Origin: Actinospineispora spinosispora DSM 44797 | GTDB taxonomy: Bacteria > Actinomycetota > Actinomycetes > Mycobacteriales > Pseudonocardiaceae | Length of the DNA stretch: 64,000 nt | Reading direction: 5' to 3' | NCBI RefSeq assembly: GCF_000429025.1 | Contig: NZ_KE386837.1 | Span: 294,748 to 358,747, forward strand | Shown here: positions 17,037 to 25,538 of the stretch, one piece after another | Position numbering within the stretch: position 1 is the stretch's first letter | Layout of the letters: every line of letters starts with the position of its first letter | Notes under the pieces: model-generated | What the model saw: the letters and a program-made list of their open reading frames with translations, nothing else | Database searches by the model: none | Told to the model about the DNA's origin: nothing | Made by a program: the position numbers and the translations under genes

Positions 17037-19010
17037 ATGAGTCAGCGTGTGTCGTGGTCGGCTACCGGCCCGCACGAGCCGGTCACCGTGCCGGAGCTGT
17101 CCTCCGGTGACGTGCGTTTCGCCGATCTACTCACGGTCGAACTGAGTTCGCCCTACTCGGGCAGCCCGGTCCCGGAGCAGTTCCTCAAGCAGACCCGCGC
17201 CCGTTCGTGGTCCCGTGCCGAGTTCCAGGTCCCGAAGCTGGCCCGCTACAACCGGCTCAACAAGGTCAACTCCCGGCTCGTCACCGCCGAGCGCGGCCGC
17301 CGCCTGCCCGACCTGCCGCTCAAGGCGATCGGTCGCTGGCTGGTCGGGCTGCTGACGCTCGCACTCGTCGCCGCGCTCGTGGTGCGGGGCGTGCGGATCA
17401 TCGTCGGCGACCCGTCGCTGTGGCGGGGGATCGCGCAGATCTCCGGCCTGATCGCGCTCGGCATGCTGGCCGTCTCCGCCGTCGGCGGCGTCGCGCTGCC
17501 GGCCTCGGTGGCGAAGCGGTTCAGCCGGTCGCAGATGTCGAAGGCGCACGGTTACGTCGGCGTCCTCGGCGTCGTGTTCACCGCCGTCCACCTCGTCTCG
17601 GTGTTCGCCACCAAGGAGCTGGCCATCGGCTGGGTGCAGCTCGTCGTGCCGTTCACCCGCGAGGCCGGACGCGTCGCGCAGGCCTGCGGTGTCGCCGCCG
17701 TTTACCTGATGCTTGCGGTCGTCATCACCTCCGCGCTGCGGCGCAAGCTCTCGTGGCGCTGGTGGCGGCGCGTGCACCTGCTCGCGTTCCCGCTGTTCGC
17801 GTTCGCGCTGGCGCACACCGTCCTCGCCGAGTGCTGGAACGAGCCCGACCTGATCCCGATGGCGATCGCCGCGACGATCCTGCTCGGTTGTCTACTGCAG
17901 TTCCGCAGGCGGGCCGGGCTGCAGCCGGCCGGTACCGTCGCGCTGCGCAGCAAACCGCCCGCTCCGGCGCCGAAGAGCGGCGGCGGGGACATCACGATGA
18001 TGTTCGCGGTGCCGACGGCCAAGACTCTCGTGCCGGTCGCACCTCCCGTGGTCGAGACCTGCACGCTGTCGCTGCTCATCTCCCAGATCACCTGGGAGGC
18101 CGACGGGATCATGTCGCTGTGCCTGACCTCGCCGTGCGGCGGCCAGATCCCCGAGTGGGAACCGGGCGCGCACATCGACGTCGCGCTGCCCTCCGGCGGA
18201 ATCCGCTGCTACTCGCTGTACGGCGACCCGAGCGACCGGTACTGCTACCGCATCGCCGTGTTGCGTCAGGACACCGGTCGGGGCGGTTCCGGCGAGCTGC
18301 ACGAGAAGATCCGGATCGGCACGCAGCTGCCGGTCGGCCCGCCGCGCAACGCTTTCCGGCTGGAACCGGCCCCGTCCTACCTGCTGCTCGCCGGCGGGAT
18401 CGGTATCACCGCGCTGTTGCCGATGGCCAGGGCGATCGACCGGCAGGGCGCGTCCTGGCGGCTGATCTACGCGGGCAGGTCACGGCCGAAGATGGCGTTC
18501 ATCCGGCAGGCCATGGCGATGGGCGGCTACCAGCGGGTGGACATCGTCGCGCAGGACGAGGTCGGGCGGCCCGATCTGCCGGCCCTGATCGCCGGCCAGG
18601 CGCCGGGCACGGCCGTGTACTGCTGCGGGCCGAACTCGATGGTCGAGGACGTGCAGAAGCTCGTCGAGACCCGGCCGGACCTGACGTTGCACACCGAGCG
18701 GTTCGCGCCGAGCCTGCCTCAACTCGATCCGGCGCAGGCCGACGCGCCGCCGCTGACGGTGGAGCTGCGCCGGTCGGGGACGTCGGTCGAGGCCGCGCCG
18801 ACCGAGACGCTGCTGGAGGCGGTATCGCGGGTCGCTCCGCAGATCGCCGGTGGTTGCGGGCAGGGAATCTGTGGTCGCTGCAAGGTGACCGTCGTCGACG
18901 GTGTGCCGGACCATCGGGACCGGTTCCTCACCGAGGCGGAACGCGATTCCGGGCAGATGTTGCTGTGCGTCTCCCGGGCACTCGGCGAGAAGCTGACACT
19001 GGATCTTTAA
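17037..19010 (+). CDS. Membrane ferric-reductase-like heme domain fused to FAD/NAD reductase and 2Fe-2S ferredoxin
   Basis: 657 residues in three modules. Residues ~95-290 are a ferric-reductase-like membrane domain with His pairs H171/H185 and H247/H260 on two helices, as expected for two b-hemes. Residues ~340-570 are an FAD/NAD(P) reductase (RCYSLYGD at 390-397, AGGIGITALLP). Residues ~575-657 are a plant-type ferredoxin with C607, C612, C615 and C644. The N-terminal ~90 residues are soluble and unmatched. The chain could pass electrons from NAD(P)H across the membrane or to a periplasmic acceptor. The ATG at 17037 follows a G-rich stretch. A strong terminator lies downstream. Confidence 0.85.
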   Translation: MSQRVSWSATGPHEPVTVPELSSGDVRFADLLTVELSSPYSGSPVPEQFLKQTRARSWSRAEFQVPKLARYNRLNKVNSRLVTAERGRRLPDLPLKAIGRWLVGLLTLALVAALVVRGVRIIVGDPSLWRGIAQISGLIALGMLAVSAVGGVALPASVAKRFSRSQMSKAHGYVGVLGVVFTAVHLVSVFATKELAIGWVQLVVPFTREAGRVAQACGVAAVYLMLAVVITSALRRKLSWRWWRRVHLLAFPLFAFALAHTVLAECWNEPDLIPMAIAATILLGCLLQFRRRAGLQPAGTVALRSKPPAPAPKSGGGDITMMFAVPTAKTLVPVAPPVVETCTLSLLISQITWEADGIMSLCLTSPCGGQIPEWEPGAHIDVALPSGGIRCYSLYGDPSDRYCYRIAVLRQDTGRGGSGELHEKIRIGTQLPVGPPRNAFRLEPAPSYLLLAGGIGITALLPMARAIDRQGASWRLIYAGRSRPKMAFIRQAMAMGGYQRVDIVAQDEVGRPDLPALIAGQAPGTAVYCCGPNSMVEDVQKLVETRPDLTLHTERFAPSLPQLDPAQADAPPLTVELRRSGTSVEAAPTETLLEAVSRVAPQIAGGCGQGICGRCKVTVVDGVPDHRDRFLTEAERDSGQMLLCVSRALGEKLTLDL

Positions 19011-19091
19011 CCGTCGCGCAAAGAATGTGTCGAAAGATCCACAAAACACACCTTGCGTCACCCCACGGACGACCGATCTGGTCGTATCATG

Positions 19092-19134
19092 AAGGTGCAG
19101 CCCCCCGACACATCCGGGGGGCTGCACCTTTTTT
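19092..19134 (+). terminator. Intrinsic terminator
   Basis: A 16-bp stem (19092-19107 with 19115-19130; GGTGCAGCCCCCCG arm) with a short loop is followed by a run of six T. It terminates the plus-strand reductase-fusion gene. The mirror run of A is short, so it is mainly unidirectional. Confidence 0.9.
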
Positions 19135-19160
19135 CAGCCGAGCGCCGGCTGAGGGATTAA

Positions 19161-19421
19161 CTAGTGGTTGTCGACGCCGTCGCCGCCGCTGCTGTGGCTG
19201 CCGATGTCCTCACACTGGTCAGCGCCGACCTTCGTGCTGGAGCCGTTCGAGCCGCCGACGAAGATGTTGCACTCCACCGTGGTGGTGGCCCGGCTGTTGC
19301 CGCCGTCCGAGTCGTTGTGCGCACCGCCGTGCGTGCCCGCCATGGCGATACCACTGAAGGCGGCGGTGCCGAGAGCCGCGGTCGCGGCCACGACGGCGAC
19401 GCGCTGTCCGAACTTGCGCAT
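19161..19421 (-). CDS. Small secreted protein, unknown
   Basis: 86 residues. A Sec signal peptide covers about residues 1-28 (MRKFGQRVAVVAATAALG...AMA). The mature part is about 58 residues, rich in Gly, Ser, Asp, His and Asn, with two Cys (in VECNIFV and DQCED) that could form one disulfide. GGGAGG lies 8 nt before the ATG. I do not recognise the family; it recalls short secreted proteins common in Pseudonocardiaceae. Confidence 0.75.
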   Translation of the reverse strand: MRKFGQRVAVVAATAALGTAAFSGIAMAGTHGGAHNDSDGGNSRATTTVECNIFVGGSNGSSTKVGADQCEDIGSHSSGGDGVDNH

Positions 19422-19652
19422 TATGTATCCTCCCGATTAACCCCGGCCAAGACACCTGTCGTCTTAACCCAGGTTTACCCTGGCCCGCGGCTTGCTCGCT
19501 GTCCATGTCCGGTCGACACAGCGCTGATGAATCACCTACTAGTGTGATAAGCGAATGGGGTATCCGTCATTCTTTAAGGTGCTACTGGCCGGTAGATGCT
19601 GCAATTCGTGACATTTGTGCTGCCTATTCACGCTTTTACGCTCACCCGCCGC

Positions 19653-21188
19653 TCAGCTGTGACGAGGACGGGTGAGGGTGAAGCGATCGACCGGATTCAA
19701 GTTGCCGTAGGCACCGCTCACGGCGTAATAGGTGACGTGGATGGCGGTGGTCGGTCCGGTGCCGCTCGGGTCCACTTCGAACGCGGCGAAACCGTAGGCG
19801 TGCTCGGGGTCGCGCACGGCCGACCACGGGGCGTCCTCCATGACATAGGTCGGCTTGCGCTTGCCGGTCGCCGGGTCCGGGTCGCCGACGGCGGTCAGTA
19901 CGCGGGCCTTGGCGGGGGTGAACAGCAGCTTGTTCGACGGCGAGCTCGTGCCCCCGCCCCCGATGATCATGTGGACGGTGCCCTTGCCGGTGTCGAGCAC
20001 GTCGGTGGTGGTCTGGGTCGGGATCGGCGTGCGGGTGTCGGTCGGCTGCTGACCCCGGATCGGGTGCGACCGCTCGTAGTGGTGCTCGTGGCCGCAGACC
20101 ACCAGGTCCACGCCGTACTGGTCGAACAGTGGCACCCACTGCTCGCGGATCCCCAGGTCGGCGCCGTTGAACTGGTCGGCGGTGGAGATCACCACCTGGT
20201 GCATGCACACGACGATCCAGTCGATGTCCGGATCGGCCCTGCTGGTGCGCAGCTCGTTCTCCAGCCAGCGCCGCTGGGCGCCGCCGGAGTAGCCGCGCAC
20301 GTAGGAGTTGCCGCCGTCCTGGATCGCGACGTCGTCGTTGTTCAGGCTGATCACCCGGACCGCGCCCGCGGTGAACGCATACCAGAGGCCGCGCAGCGTC
20401 GGCTCCGCGCCTGCGTCCGGAACGGCGAAGTACGTCTGGAACGCCTGGTAGCCGATCGGCCCGTTGCCCAGCTCGTTCTCGTGGTTGCCCGCGGCGGGCA
20501 TCCACGGGCGGTGGCGCGCCGAGCGGCTGTTGTTGGCGAACCAGTCCGACCAGGTGCGGATGCGGTCCTTGCTCAGGTTCGCGTAACACAGGTCGCCGTT
20601 GACCAGGTGGAACAGCGGCGCGATGCGTTCGACACCGGCGGTCACGTCCCCGGCGGCGGGAGAGCCGAGGTTGTCGTTGACGTATGTCTCGCCTTCGAGC
20701 GTGCCGATCGTCGGGGTCGCCTGGTCGCCGAAGCTGGTGAAGGTGAACGCGGCGCGGCCCTTCGGTGCGGTGCGCGCGGTGCCCAGCTCCGGTGTGGTGC
20801 CGTCGTGCACGGCCGCGTAGATGTAGTCGGTGTCCGGGGTGAGGCCGGTCAGCCGCGCGTGGTGCACCTGGACCTCGGTCCCGGACGCGGCGTCGCGGTA
20901 GGTGCGGGTCTCGGCGGCGACGGTCTGTCCGAAACCGTCGTCGGGCTTGCCGAGCATGACCCTGGGGCGGCTCACCGACGTCGTGGTGTGCCAGGAGACC
21001 ACCAGCTCGGTGCCCGCGTCGGCGCCGAACTGCAGGTGCAGTCCGCCGACCGGCGGCACCCCGTCCCTGCCCGGCCGTTGCCAGCTGACCGAGGGTGCGC
21101 ATGCCGCGAGGGTGGGGACGCCGAGCGCGACGGCGCCGCCCATCGCGGTGCCGAGGACCGCGCGGCGGTTGATCCGTGGAAAGTCCAT
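19653..21188 (-). CDS. Tat-exported purple acid phosphatase-like metallophosphoesterase
   Basis: 511 residues from ATG 21188. The N-terminus has a Tat motif (INRRAVLG) and an AAC lipobox-like end, so it is exported and may be lipidated. An Fn3-like purple acid phosphatase N-domain follows, then the metallophosphoesterase core: FGDQA, NGDLCYA, GNHEN, VVCMHQ and GHEHHYERSHP, the family's metal ligands in order. It would release phosphate from organic esters outside the cell. A GTGAGTG palindrome separates it from the upstream TetR gene, so it is probably transcribed alone. Confidence 0.92.
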   Translation of the reverse strand: MDFPRINRRAVLGTAMGGAVALGVPTLAACAPSVSWQRPGRDGVPPVGGLHLQFGADAGTELVVSWHTTTSVSRPRVMLGKPDDGFGQTVAAETRTYRDAASGTEVQVHHARLTGLTPDTDYIYAAVHDGTTPELGTARTAPKGRAAFTFTSFGDQATPTIGTLEGETYVNDNLGSPAAGDVTAGVERIAPLFHLVNGDLCYANLSKDRIRTWSDWFANNSRSARHRPWMPAAGNHENELGNGPIGYQAFQTYFAVPDAGAEPTLRGLWYAFTAGAVRVISLNNDDVAIQDGGNSYVRGYSGGAQRRWLENELRTSRADPDIDWIVVCMHQVVISTADQFNGADLGIREQWVPLFDQYGVDLVVCGHEHHYERSHPIRGQQPTDTRTPIPTQTTTDVLDTGKGTVHMIIGGGGTSSPSNKLLFTPAKARVLTAVGDPDPATGKRKPTYVMEDAPWSAVRDPEHAYGFAAFEVDPSGTGPTTAIHVTYYAVSGAYGNLNPVDRFTLTRPRHS

Positions 21189-21225
21189 GGCCCGGATGCT
21201 CTCCGGTGCATATGAACAACACTCA

Positions 21226-21275
21226 AACCCGTGAGTGATTTGGGCTGCCAGGACAGCCCAGATCACTCACGGGTT
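21226..21275. terminator. GTGAGTG-family palindrome at the TetR stop
   Basis: Arms of about 22 bp start AACCCGTGAGTG and read inward to GGGCTG/CAGCCC, with one mismatch. The TGA stop of the minus-strand TetR gene lies inside the right arm (21267-21269). It probably terminates the SMR/TetR operon. Confidence 0.8.
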
Positions 21276-21827
21276 GAGGACGCGGTGGGCGAGCAGGGCC
21301 AGGCCGGCGACGATCCGTTCCGGCGTGAGGCCGAGGTGTTCGCGCTGGTACCGGTATACCTCGCCGGCTATCGGCGCCAGCAGTGCGTCGGTCAGCGCGT
21401 CGGGATCGTCGGTCGCCTCGGCGATCAGTGACCGGACGTGCGCGCGCCAGAACCCGTAGCTGCCCACGCTCTGTTGCGCGGCGCCGGCGTCGACACCGAG
21501 CACCAGGTACAGGTGTCGTTCCAGGTAGTCGACCATCGCGGCGTAGAACGCGGCGAGGCGCTCGGCGGGCGGGGCGCCCGGCCCGAGCGGTGGGGCGCCG
21601 CGCAGCAGCTTCTCCTGCAGCGCGCGTTCGTGTTCGTCGAGCAACGCTTCGGCGATCGAACGGACGTCCGGGTAGCGCCGGTACAGCGTGGCGCGGCCGA
21701 CGCCGGCGGCTTTCGCCACGTCGTCCATGGTCACCGAACGCGGTTCACGTTCGCGCAGCAGCTCGGCGGCGGCAGCGAGAACACGCGCGCGGTTGCGTGC
21801 CGCGTCCGCCCGTTCGGTGACCATCAT
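21267..21827 (-). CDS. TetR-family repressor of an SMR efflux gene
   Basis: 186 residues. The HTH spans about 15-60 (VTMDDVAKAAGVGRATLYRRYPDVRS). It begins 9 bp after the SMR gene, so the two form one operon. The 45-bp operator upstream of the SMR gene with two GGAC-N5-GTCC sites is its likely target. This is the arrangement of a drug-responsive autoregulated efflux operon. Confidence 0.9.
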   Translation of the reverse strand: MMVTERADAARNRARVLAAAAELLREREPRSVTMDDVAKAAGVGRATLYRRYPDVRSIAEALLDEHERALQEKLLRGAPPLGPGAPPAERLAAFYAAMVDYLERHLYLVLGVDAGAAQQSVGSYGFWRAHVRSLIAEATDDPDALTDALLAPIAGEVYRYQREHLGLTPERIVAGLALLAHRVLNP

Positions 21828-21836
21828 CGACAGAGG

Positions 21837-22166
21837 TTAGGCGTGCTCGGTCGTGGCGTGCGCGAGGACGACGCCGCCGACGATCAGTCCCACCGCGAGC
21901 AGTCGTCCCGGGGTCAGGCGGTCGTGGTGCAGTGCCAGTCCGAGCGCGACGGCGCCGATCGCGCCCATGCCGGTGAACACCACGTACGCGGTGCTGAGCG
22001 GGACGGTCTTCGAGGCCATCGCCAGCAGGTAGATCACCGCGACGCACAGCGCGAGGCAGATCGCGCTCGGCCAGGGGCGGGTGAACCCCTGGGTCGGCGG
22101 AATGCTCTGCGCCCACGCGATCTCCACCACTCCCGCCGCCAGTAGCCAGAGCCAGCCGGTGCTCAT
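21837..22166 (-). CDS. SMR-family small multidrug/guanidinium transporter
   Basis: 109 residues, typical SMR length, with four membrane helices. The signature Glu is in helix 1 (AAGVVEIAWAQSI), with STAYVVFTGMGAIG in helix 3. It exports cations by proton antiport as a dual-topology dimer. The start is ATG 22166, although the frame stays open far upstream over the divergent gene. It heads an operon with the TetR gene, under the operator at 22179-22223. Confidence 0.9.
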   Translation of the reverse strand: MSTGWLWLLAAGVVEIAWAQSIPPTQGFTRPWPSAICLALCVAVIYLLAMASKTVPLSTAYVVFTGMGAIGAVALGLALHHDRLTPGRLLAVGLIVGGVVLAHATTEHA

Positions 22167-22178
22167 GTCGAATCCCTT

Positions 22179-22223
22179 CAAGTGGACGTCGTGTCCGGTT
22201 GTAACGGACACGGCGTCCACTTG
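22179..22223. promoter_or_regulatory. Double TetR operator
   Basis: A 45-bp palindrome with 19-bp arms and one mismatch. It contains two identical sub-sites GGAC-N5-GTCC, suggesting two repressor dimers as in QacR-type operators. It starts 12 bp before the SMR ATG and ends 54 bp before the divergent oxygenase ATG, so it may also affect that gene. Confidence 0.85.
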
Positions 22224-22277
22224 TATTCCTCGGGTGAGGAGTGCAACCTCGGCGGCCCCCGTGGTGTTCTTCCCGGT

Positions 22278-22991
22278 ATGAGCACCGCAACCAGCCTGCC
22301 GCCGCCGGAACTGCTCGACTGGTCGGAGATCGCCGCCGACCTGGACGCCGATGGCGTGGCGCTCACCCGGCCGTTGCTGACGCCTGCGCAGTGCGCCGAG
22401 GTGATCTCCTGGTTCGACCGTGACGAGCTGTACCGCTCGACGATCGTGATGGCCAGGCATTCGTTCGGCGAGGGCAGCTACCGGTACTTCGCCGACCCGC
22501 TGCCGCCGCTTGTCCAGGCATTGCGCACTCGTCTGTACCCGCCGCTGGCACAGATCGCGAACCGCTGGGCAGCGCAGCTCGGCGAGGACGGCTACCCGAC
22601 GGACCTGGCCGAACTGCACGAACGCTGCGCGGCGCTCGACCAGCACCGGCCGACGCCGCTGGTGCTGCGCTACGGCCCCGGCGGCTACAACTGCCTGCAC
22701 CAGGACCTGTACGGCGAGCTGGCGTTCCCGCTGCAGTTCCTGATCATGCTGAACACCCCCGACGAGGACTTCACCGGCGGCGAGAGCGTCTTCGTGGAAC
22801 AGCGCCCGAGACAGCAGTCCCGCCCCATGGTCCTGCGCCCAGGTCTGGGCCAAGCGGTCATCTTCCCGGTGAACCACCGCCCGGTAAGGGGCGCCCGAGG
22901 CTACCGCCGAGTGGCCCTACGCCACGGGGTGAGCGCAGTCCACACAGGCAACCGCCACGTCCTGGGCATCATCTTCCACAACGCCCGCTAG
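22278..22991 (+). CDS. 2-oxoglutarate/Fe(II)-dependent oxygenase
   Basis: 237 residues. The facial triad is visible as H141 and D143 (LHQDLYG) and H222 (AVHTGNRH), with R226 placed to bind 2-oxoglutarate. The sequence resembles the prolyl-4-hydroxylase-like group seen near DNA-repair genes in other bacteria, but there is no ada or alkB gene here. The substrate is unknown. It is divergent from the SMR/TetR operon. Confidence 0.85.
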   Translation: MSTATSLPPPELLDWSEIAADLDADGVALTRPLLTPAQCAEVISWFDRDELYRSTIVMARHSFGEGSYRYFADPLPPLVQALRTRLYPPLAQIANRWAAQLGEDGYPTDLAELHERCAALDQHRPTPLVLRYGPGGYNCLHQDLYGELAFPLQFLIMLNTPDEDFTGGESVFVEQRPRQQSRPMVLRPGLGQAVIFPVNHRPVRGARGYRRVALRHGVSAVHTGNRHVLGIIFHNAR

Positions 22992-23017
22992 CAGTGACCC
23001 CACTCACACCCCGAGCG

Positions 23018-23087
23018 ACTCTGCACACCTTCGTGTCGCGTCGCACACGTCCGGACATGTGCGACGCGACACCACGGTGTGCAAAGT
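23018..23087. repeat. 70-bp palindrome, copy A
   Basis: Two 35-bp arms around GTCCGGAC with ends ACTCTGCACACC and GGTGTGCAAAGT. The variable mid-arm segment is GTGTCGCG opposite CGCGACAC. It starts 27 bp after the oxygenase stop. Confidence 0.85.
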
Positions 23088-23176
23088 CTTGACGCGGTTA
23101 TGCACAGTGCCCGGAGTTGTCCACAGGTGAGCGCGAGTGGGTTTCCGATCGGGGCGGGCCGCGCAAGGTTGAGTGA

Positions 23177-24076
23177 ATGGACGATGTCGCGCTCTACCGC
23201 CGTCAGGACCTGCTCTCGTCGGGATTCACCGCCGCCGAGCTGCGCCAGTTGCGGAGCTCCGGTCAGCTCAGCTTGGTGCGTCGAGGTCGCTATCTGGCCG
23301 GCGCGCAACCAGATGATGAGGCTGACCGGCATCGCCTGCTGATCGGCGCGACCTTCCCCGAGCTGGCGGCTGACGCGGTTCTGAGCCATGGCTCGGCCGC
23401 GGTGCTCCACGGGCTGCCCACCTGGGGTGTCCCGCTGGACCGTGTCGCTGTTACTCGCAACCGGCGATCGGGCGCGCGGCGAGGTACGCGCGCGCACGTC
23501 CATGCGGCACCGCTGGGCACGGACGAGGTCTGTCTGATCGATGGGTTTCCGGTGACGTCCCTGCCTCGGACGGTCGTCGACATCGCTCGTGCTCTCGTGT
23601 TCGAGTCAGCGGTCGTGATAGGTGATGCCGCACTTCGGCTGATCGGTCCGGATGAGCTCGCCGACATGCTGGCAAGGGCGCGCCGACGCCCAGGAGTCGC
23701 TCGCGCCGGTCGGGCGGTGGCATTCATGAACCCGGCGAGTGAGAGTGTCGGCGAGTCACGGAGCCGAGTCGCCATCGCGATGGCCGGGCTACCGGCGCCG
23801 GTGCTCCAGTGGGAGGTGCGAGCACCATCCGGGCGGCTCATCGGTCGTACGGATCTCGCCTGGCCGCAGCACCGGGTGGTCGGTGAGTTCGATGGCAGGG
23901 TCAAGTACGGGCGGCGGCTGTTGAAGCCCGGTCAGACCGGAGGTGACGTGGTGTTCGAGGAGAAGCGGCGTGAGGACGAGCTCCGCGCCGAAGGCCTGGC
24001 CGTCGTCCGCTGGACGTGGCAGGACCTGAGCTCGTTCGCGCCGATCGCCCACCGACTGCGCCAGGCCCTCTCCTGA
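23177..24076 (+). CDS. AbiEi-type winged-helix protein with Vsr/DUF559-like C-terminal domain
   Basis: 299 residues. The N-terminus (RRQDLLSSGFTAAELRQLRSSGQLSLVRRGRYL) is the AbiEi antitoxin-like winged helix. The C-terminus resembles a PD-(D/E)XK fold of the DUF559/Vsr type (ESRSRVAIA, GRTDLAWPQHRVVGEFDGRVKYG, EEKRREDELRAEGLAVVRW). Such proteins are common orphans in actinobacteria with no proven role, and no AbiEii nucleotidyltransferase is adjacent. It is framed by two 70-bp palindromes, and the second begins on the last base of its TGA stop. Confidence 0.8.
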   Translation: MDDVALYRRQDLLSSGFTAAELRQLRSSGQLSLVRRGRYLAGAQPDDEADRHRLLIGATFPELAADAVLSHGSAAVLHGLPTWGVPLDRVAVTRNRRSGARRGTRAHVHAAPLGTDEVCLIDGFPVTSLPRTVVDIARALVFESAVVIGDAALRLIGPDELADMLARARRRPGVARAGRAVAFMNPASESVGESRSRVAIAMAGLPAPVLQWEVRAPSGRLIGRTDLAWPQHRVVGEFDGRVKYGRRLLKPGQTGGDVVFEEKRREDELRAEGLAVVRWTWQDLSSFAPIAHRLRQALS

Positions 24077-24145
24077 CTTTGCACACCGTCGTGCTGCGTC
24101 GCACACGTCCGGACATGTGCGACGCAGCACGGCGGTGTGCAAAGT
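24076..24145. repeat. 70-bp palindrome, copy B
   Basis: Ends ACTTTGCACACC and GGTGTGCAAAGT, centre GTCCGGAC, mid-arm GTGCTGCG opposite CGCAGCAC. The first base is the last base of the AbiEi-like stop codon. It lies 16 bp before the pirin start. Confidence 0.88.
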
Positions 24146-24161
24146 GGGGGAGAATGCGGGG

Positions 24162-25121
24162 GTGAGCAATGGTGAGCGGGCTCCTCAGGTGATCGAGTGC
24201 GGGGGGACTGCGGGGGTTCCTGGGGTTCCTGTTGTTGAAGTGCTTCGGGGGAAAGAGGTGCTGCTCGGGGCGTCGACCACCGTGCGGCGGCTGCTTCCCA
24301 CGCTCGGGCGACGGCTCGTCGGGGCCTGGTGCTTCGTCGACCACTACGGGCCCGAGGACATCGCCTCGCGGCCGGGCATGCAGGTCGCGCCGCATCCACA
24401 CATCGGGCTGCAGACGGTCAGCTGGCTGCTCGACGGTGCCGTCCACCATCGGGACAGCCTCGGCAGCGACGCGACCATCCGCCCTGGTCAGCTGGGGCTG
24501 ATGACGGCGGGCCGGGCGATCGCGCACTCCGAGTACTCCCCGCCGGTGCACCCGGCCGCATTGCACGGCGCCCAGCTGTGGGTCGCGCTGCCGGACGGCG
24601 CCCGCGACATCGAACCGGCGTTCGCGCTGCACGCCGACCTTCCGGTGCTGACCCAGCCGGGCCTGCGTGCCACTGTGCTGCTCGGTGCACTGGCCGGCGC
24701 GCGGTCGCCCGGCACGATCCACTCGCCGCTGGTCGGCGCCGAGCTCGCGCTGGACGCCGACGCCCGCGCGACCCTGCCGCTCGAACCGGACTTCGAGTAC
24801 GCGCTGCTCGCCCCGATCGGCGCGGCCACCGTCGACGGCGCCGAGCTGGGTCAGGGCGAGCTGATGTACCTGGGCACCGGTCGCCGGGAGATCGAGATCA
24901 GCGCGCACACGCGGAGTCGGTTGTTGTTGCTCGGCGGCGAGCCGTTCGACGAGAAGATCGTGATGTGGTGGAACTTCGTCGCCCGTTCCGGCGCCGAGGT
25001 CGCCGCCGCGCGAGAGGACTGGATGGCGGGACACCGGTTCGGCCCGGTCGCCGGTGGCGATCCGCTCGCCGCACCGGAAATGCCTTCCACCCCACTCGTT
25101 CCCCGAGGTCGCGCTCGCTGA
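24162..25121 (+). CDS. Pirin-family protein
   Basis: About 319 residues from GTG 24162. The pirin metal ligands are present: H78 and H80 (PHPHIG), H122 and E124 (AHSEYS). The N-terminal cupin matches well, and the C-terminal cupin ends with GGEPFDEKIVMWWNFV. Pirins range from quercetin-dioxygenase-like enzymes to regulators of central metabolism, and the role here is open. The start lies 16 bp after a 70-bp palindrome. Confidence 0.9.
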   Translation: MSNGERAPQVIECGGTAGVPGVPVVEVLRGKEVLLGASTTVRRLLPTLGRRLVGAWCFVDHYGPEDIASRPGMQVAPHPHIGLQTVSWLLDGAVHHRDSLGSDATIRPGQLGLMTAGRAIAHSEYSPPVHPAALHGAQLWVALPDGARDIEPAFALHADLPVLTQPGLRATVLLGALAGARSPGTIHSPLVGAELALDADARATLPLEPDFEYALLAPIGAATVDGAELGQGELMYLGTGRREIEISAHTRSRLLLLGGEPFDEKIVMWWNFVARSGAEVAAAREDWMAGHRFGPVAGGDPLAAPEMPSTPLVPRGRAR

Positions 25122-25156
25122 CTGCGCAAACGCGCTGGACGGGCCATCATGCGTGC

Positions 25157-25486
25157 GTGGAACCCGAACAGGGAGCGCAGGTACTGGTGCGTGACGTGCC
25201 GGACCAGTCCCGCTTCGAGATCACTGTGGACGGAAAGCTCGTCGGCTTCTCCGAGTACCACTCGCGACCGGGTCGGATCGTGTTCACGCACACCGAGGTC
25301 TCCGAGGAGTACCAGGGCCAGGGGCTGGCCGGCAAACTGATCCGGGGCGCGCTCGACACCTCCCGCAGACGCCAGCTCACCGTCACCCCGCTGTGCCCGT
25401 ACGTTGCGGCGTTCATCCGCCGGCACCAGGACTATCTCGATCTGGTCGACGAAGTGCACCGGGGTCAGCTCTCAACCTCCGAGTGA
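25157..25486 (+). CDS. YjdJ-type GNAT-like N-acetyltransferase
   Basis: 109 residues from GTG 25157 (VEPEQGAQVLVRDVP). The core VFTHTEVSEEYQGQGLAGKLIRGALD followed by LCPYVAAFIRRH is the short GNAT-like fold (acetyltransf_CG) of YjdJ/GTLF3B. It binds acetyl-CoA, with unknown substrate. It lies 35 bp after pirin in the same direction and may be cotranscribed. Confidence 0.85.
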   Translation: MEPEQGAQVLVRDVPDQSRFEITVDGKLVGFSEYHSRPGRIVFTHTEVSEEYQGQGLAGKLIRGALDTSRRRQLTVTPLCPYVAAFIRRHQDYLDLVDEVHRGQLSTSE

Positions 25487-25538
25487 GCCCACGCGGCCCT
25501 ATGGTGGAGGGGGTCGCAGTGGATGAGGAGGCCCGCCG

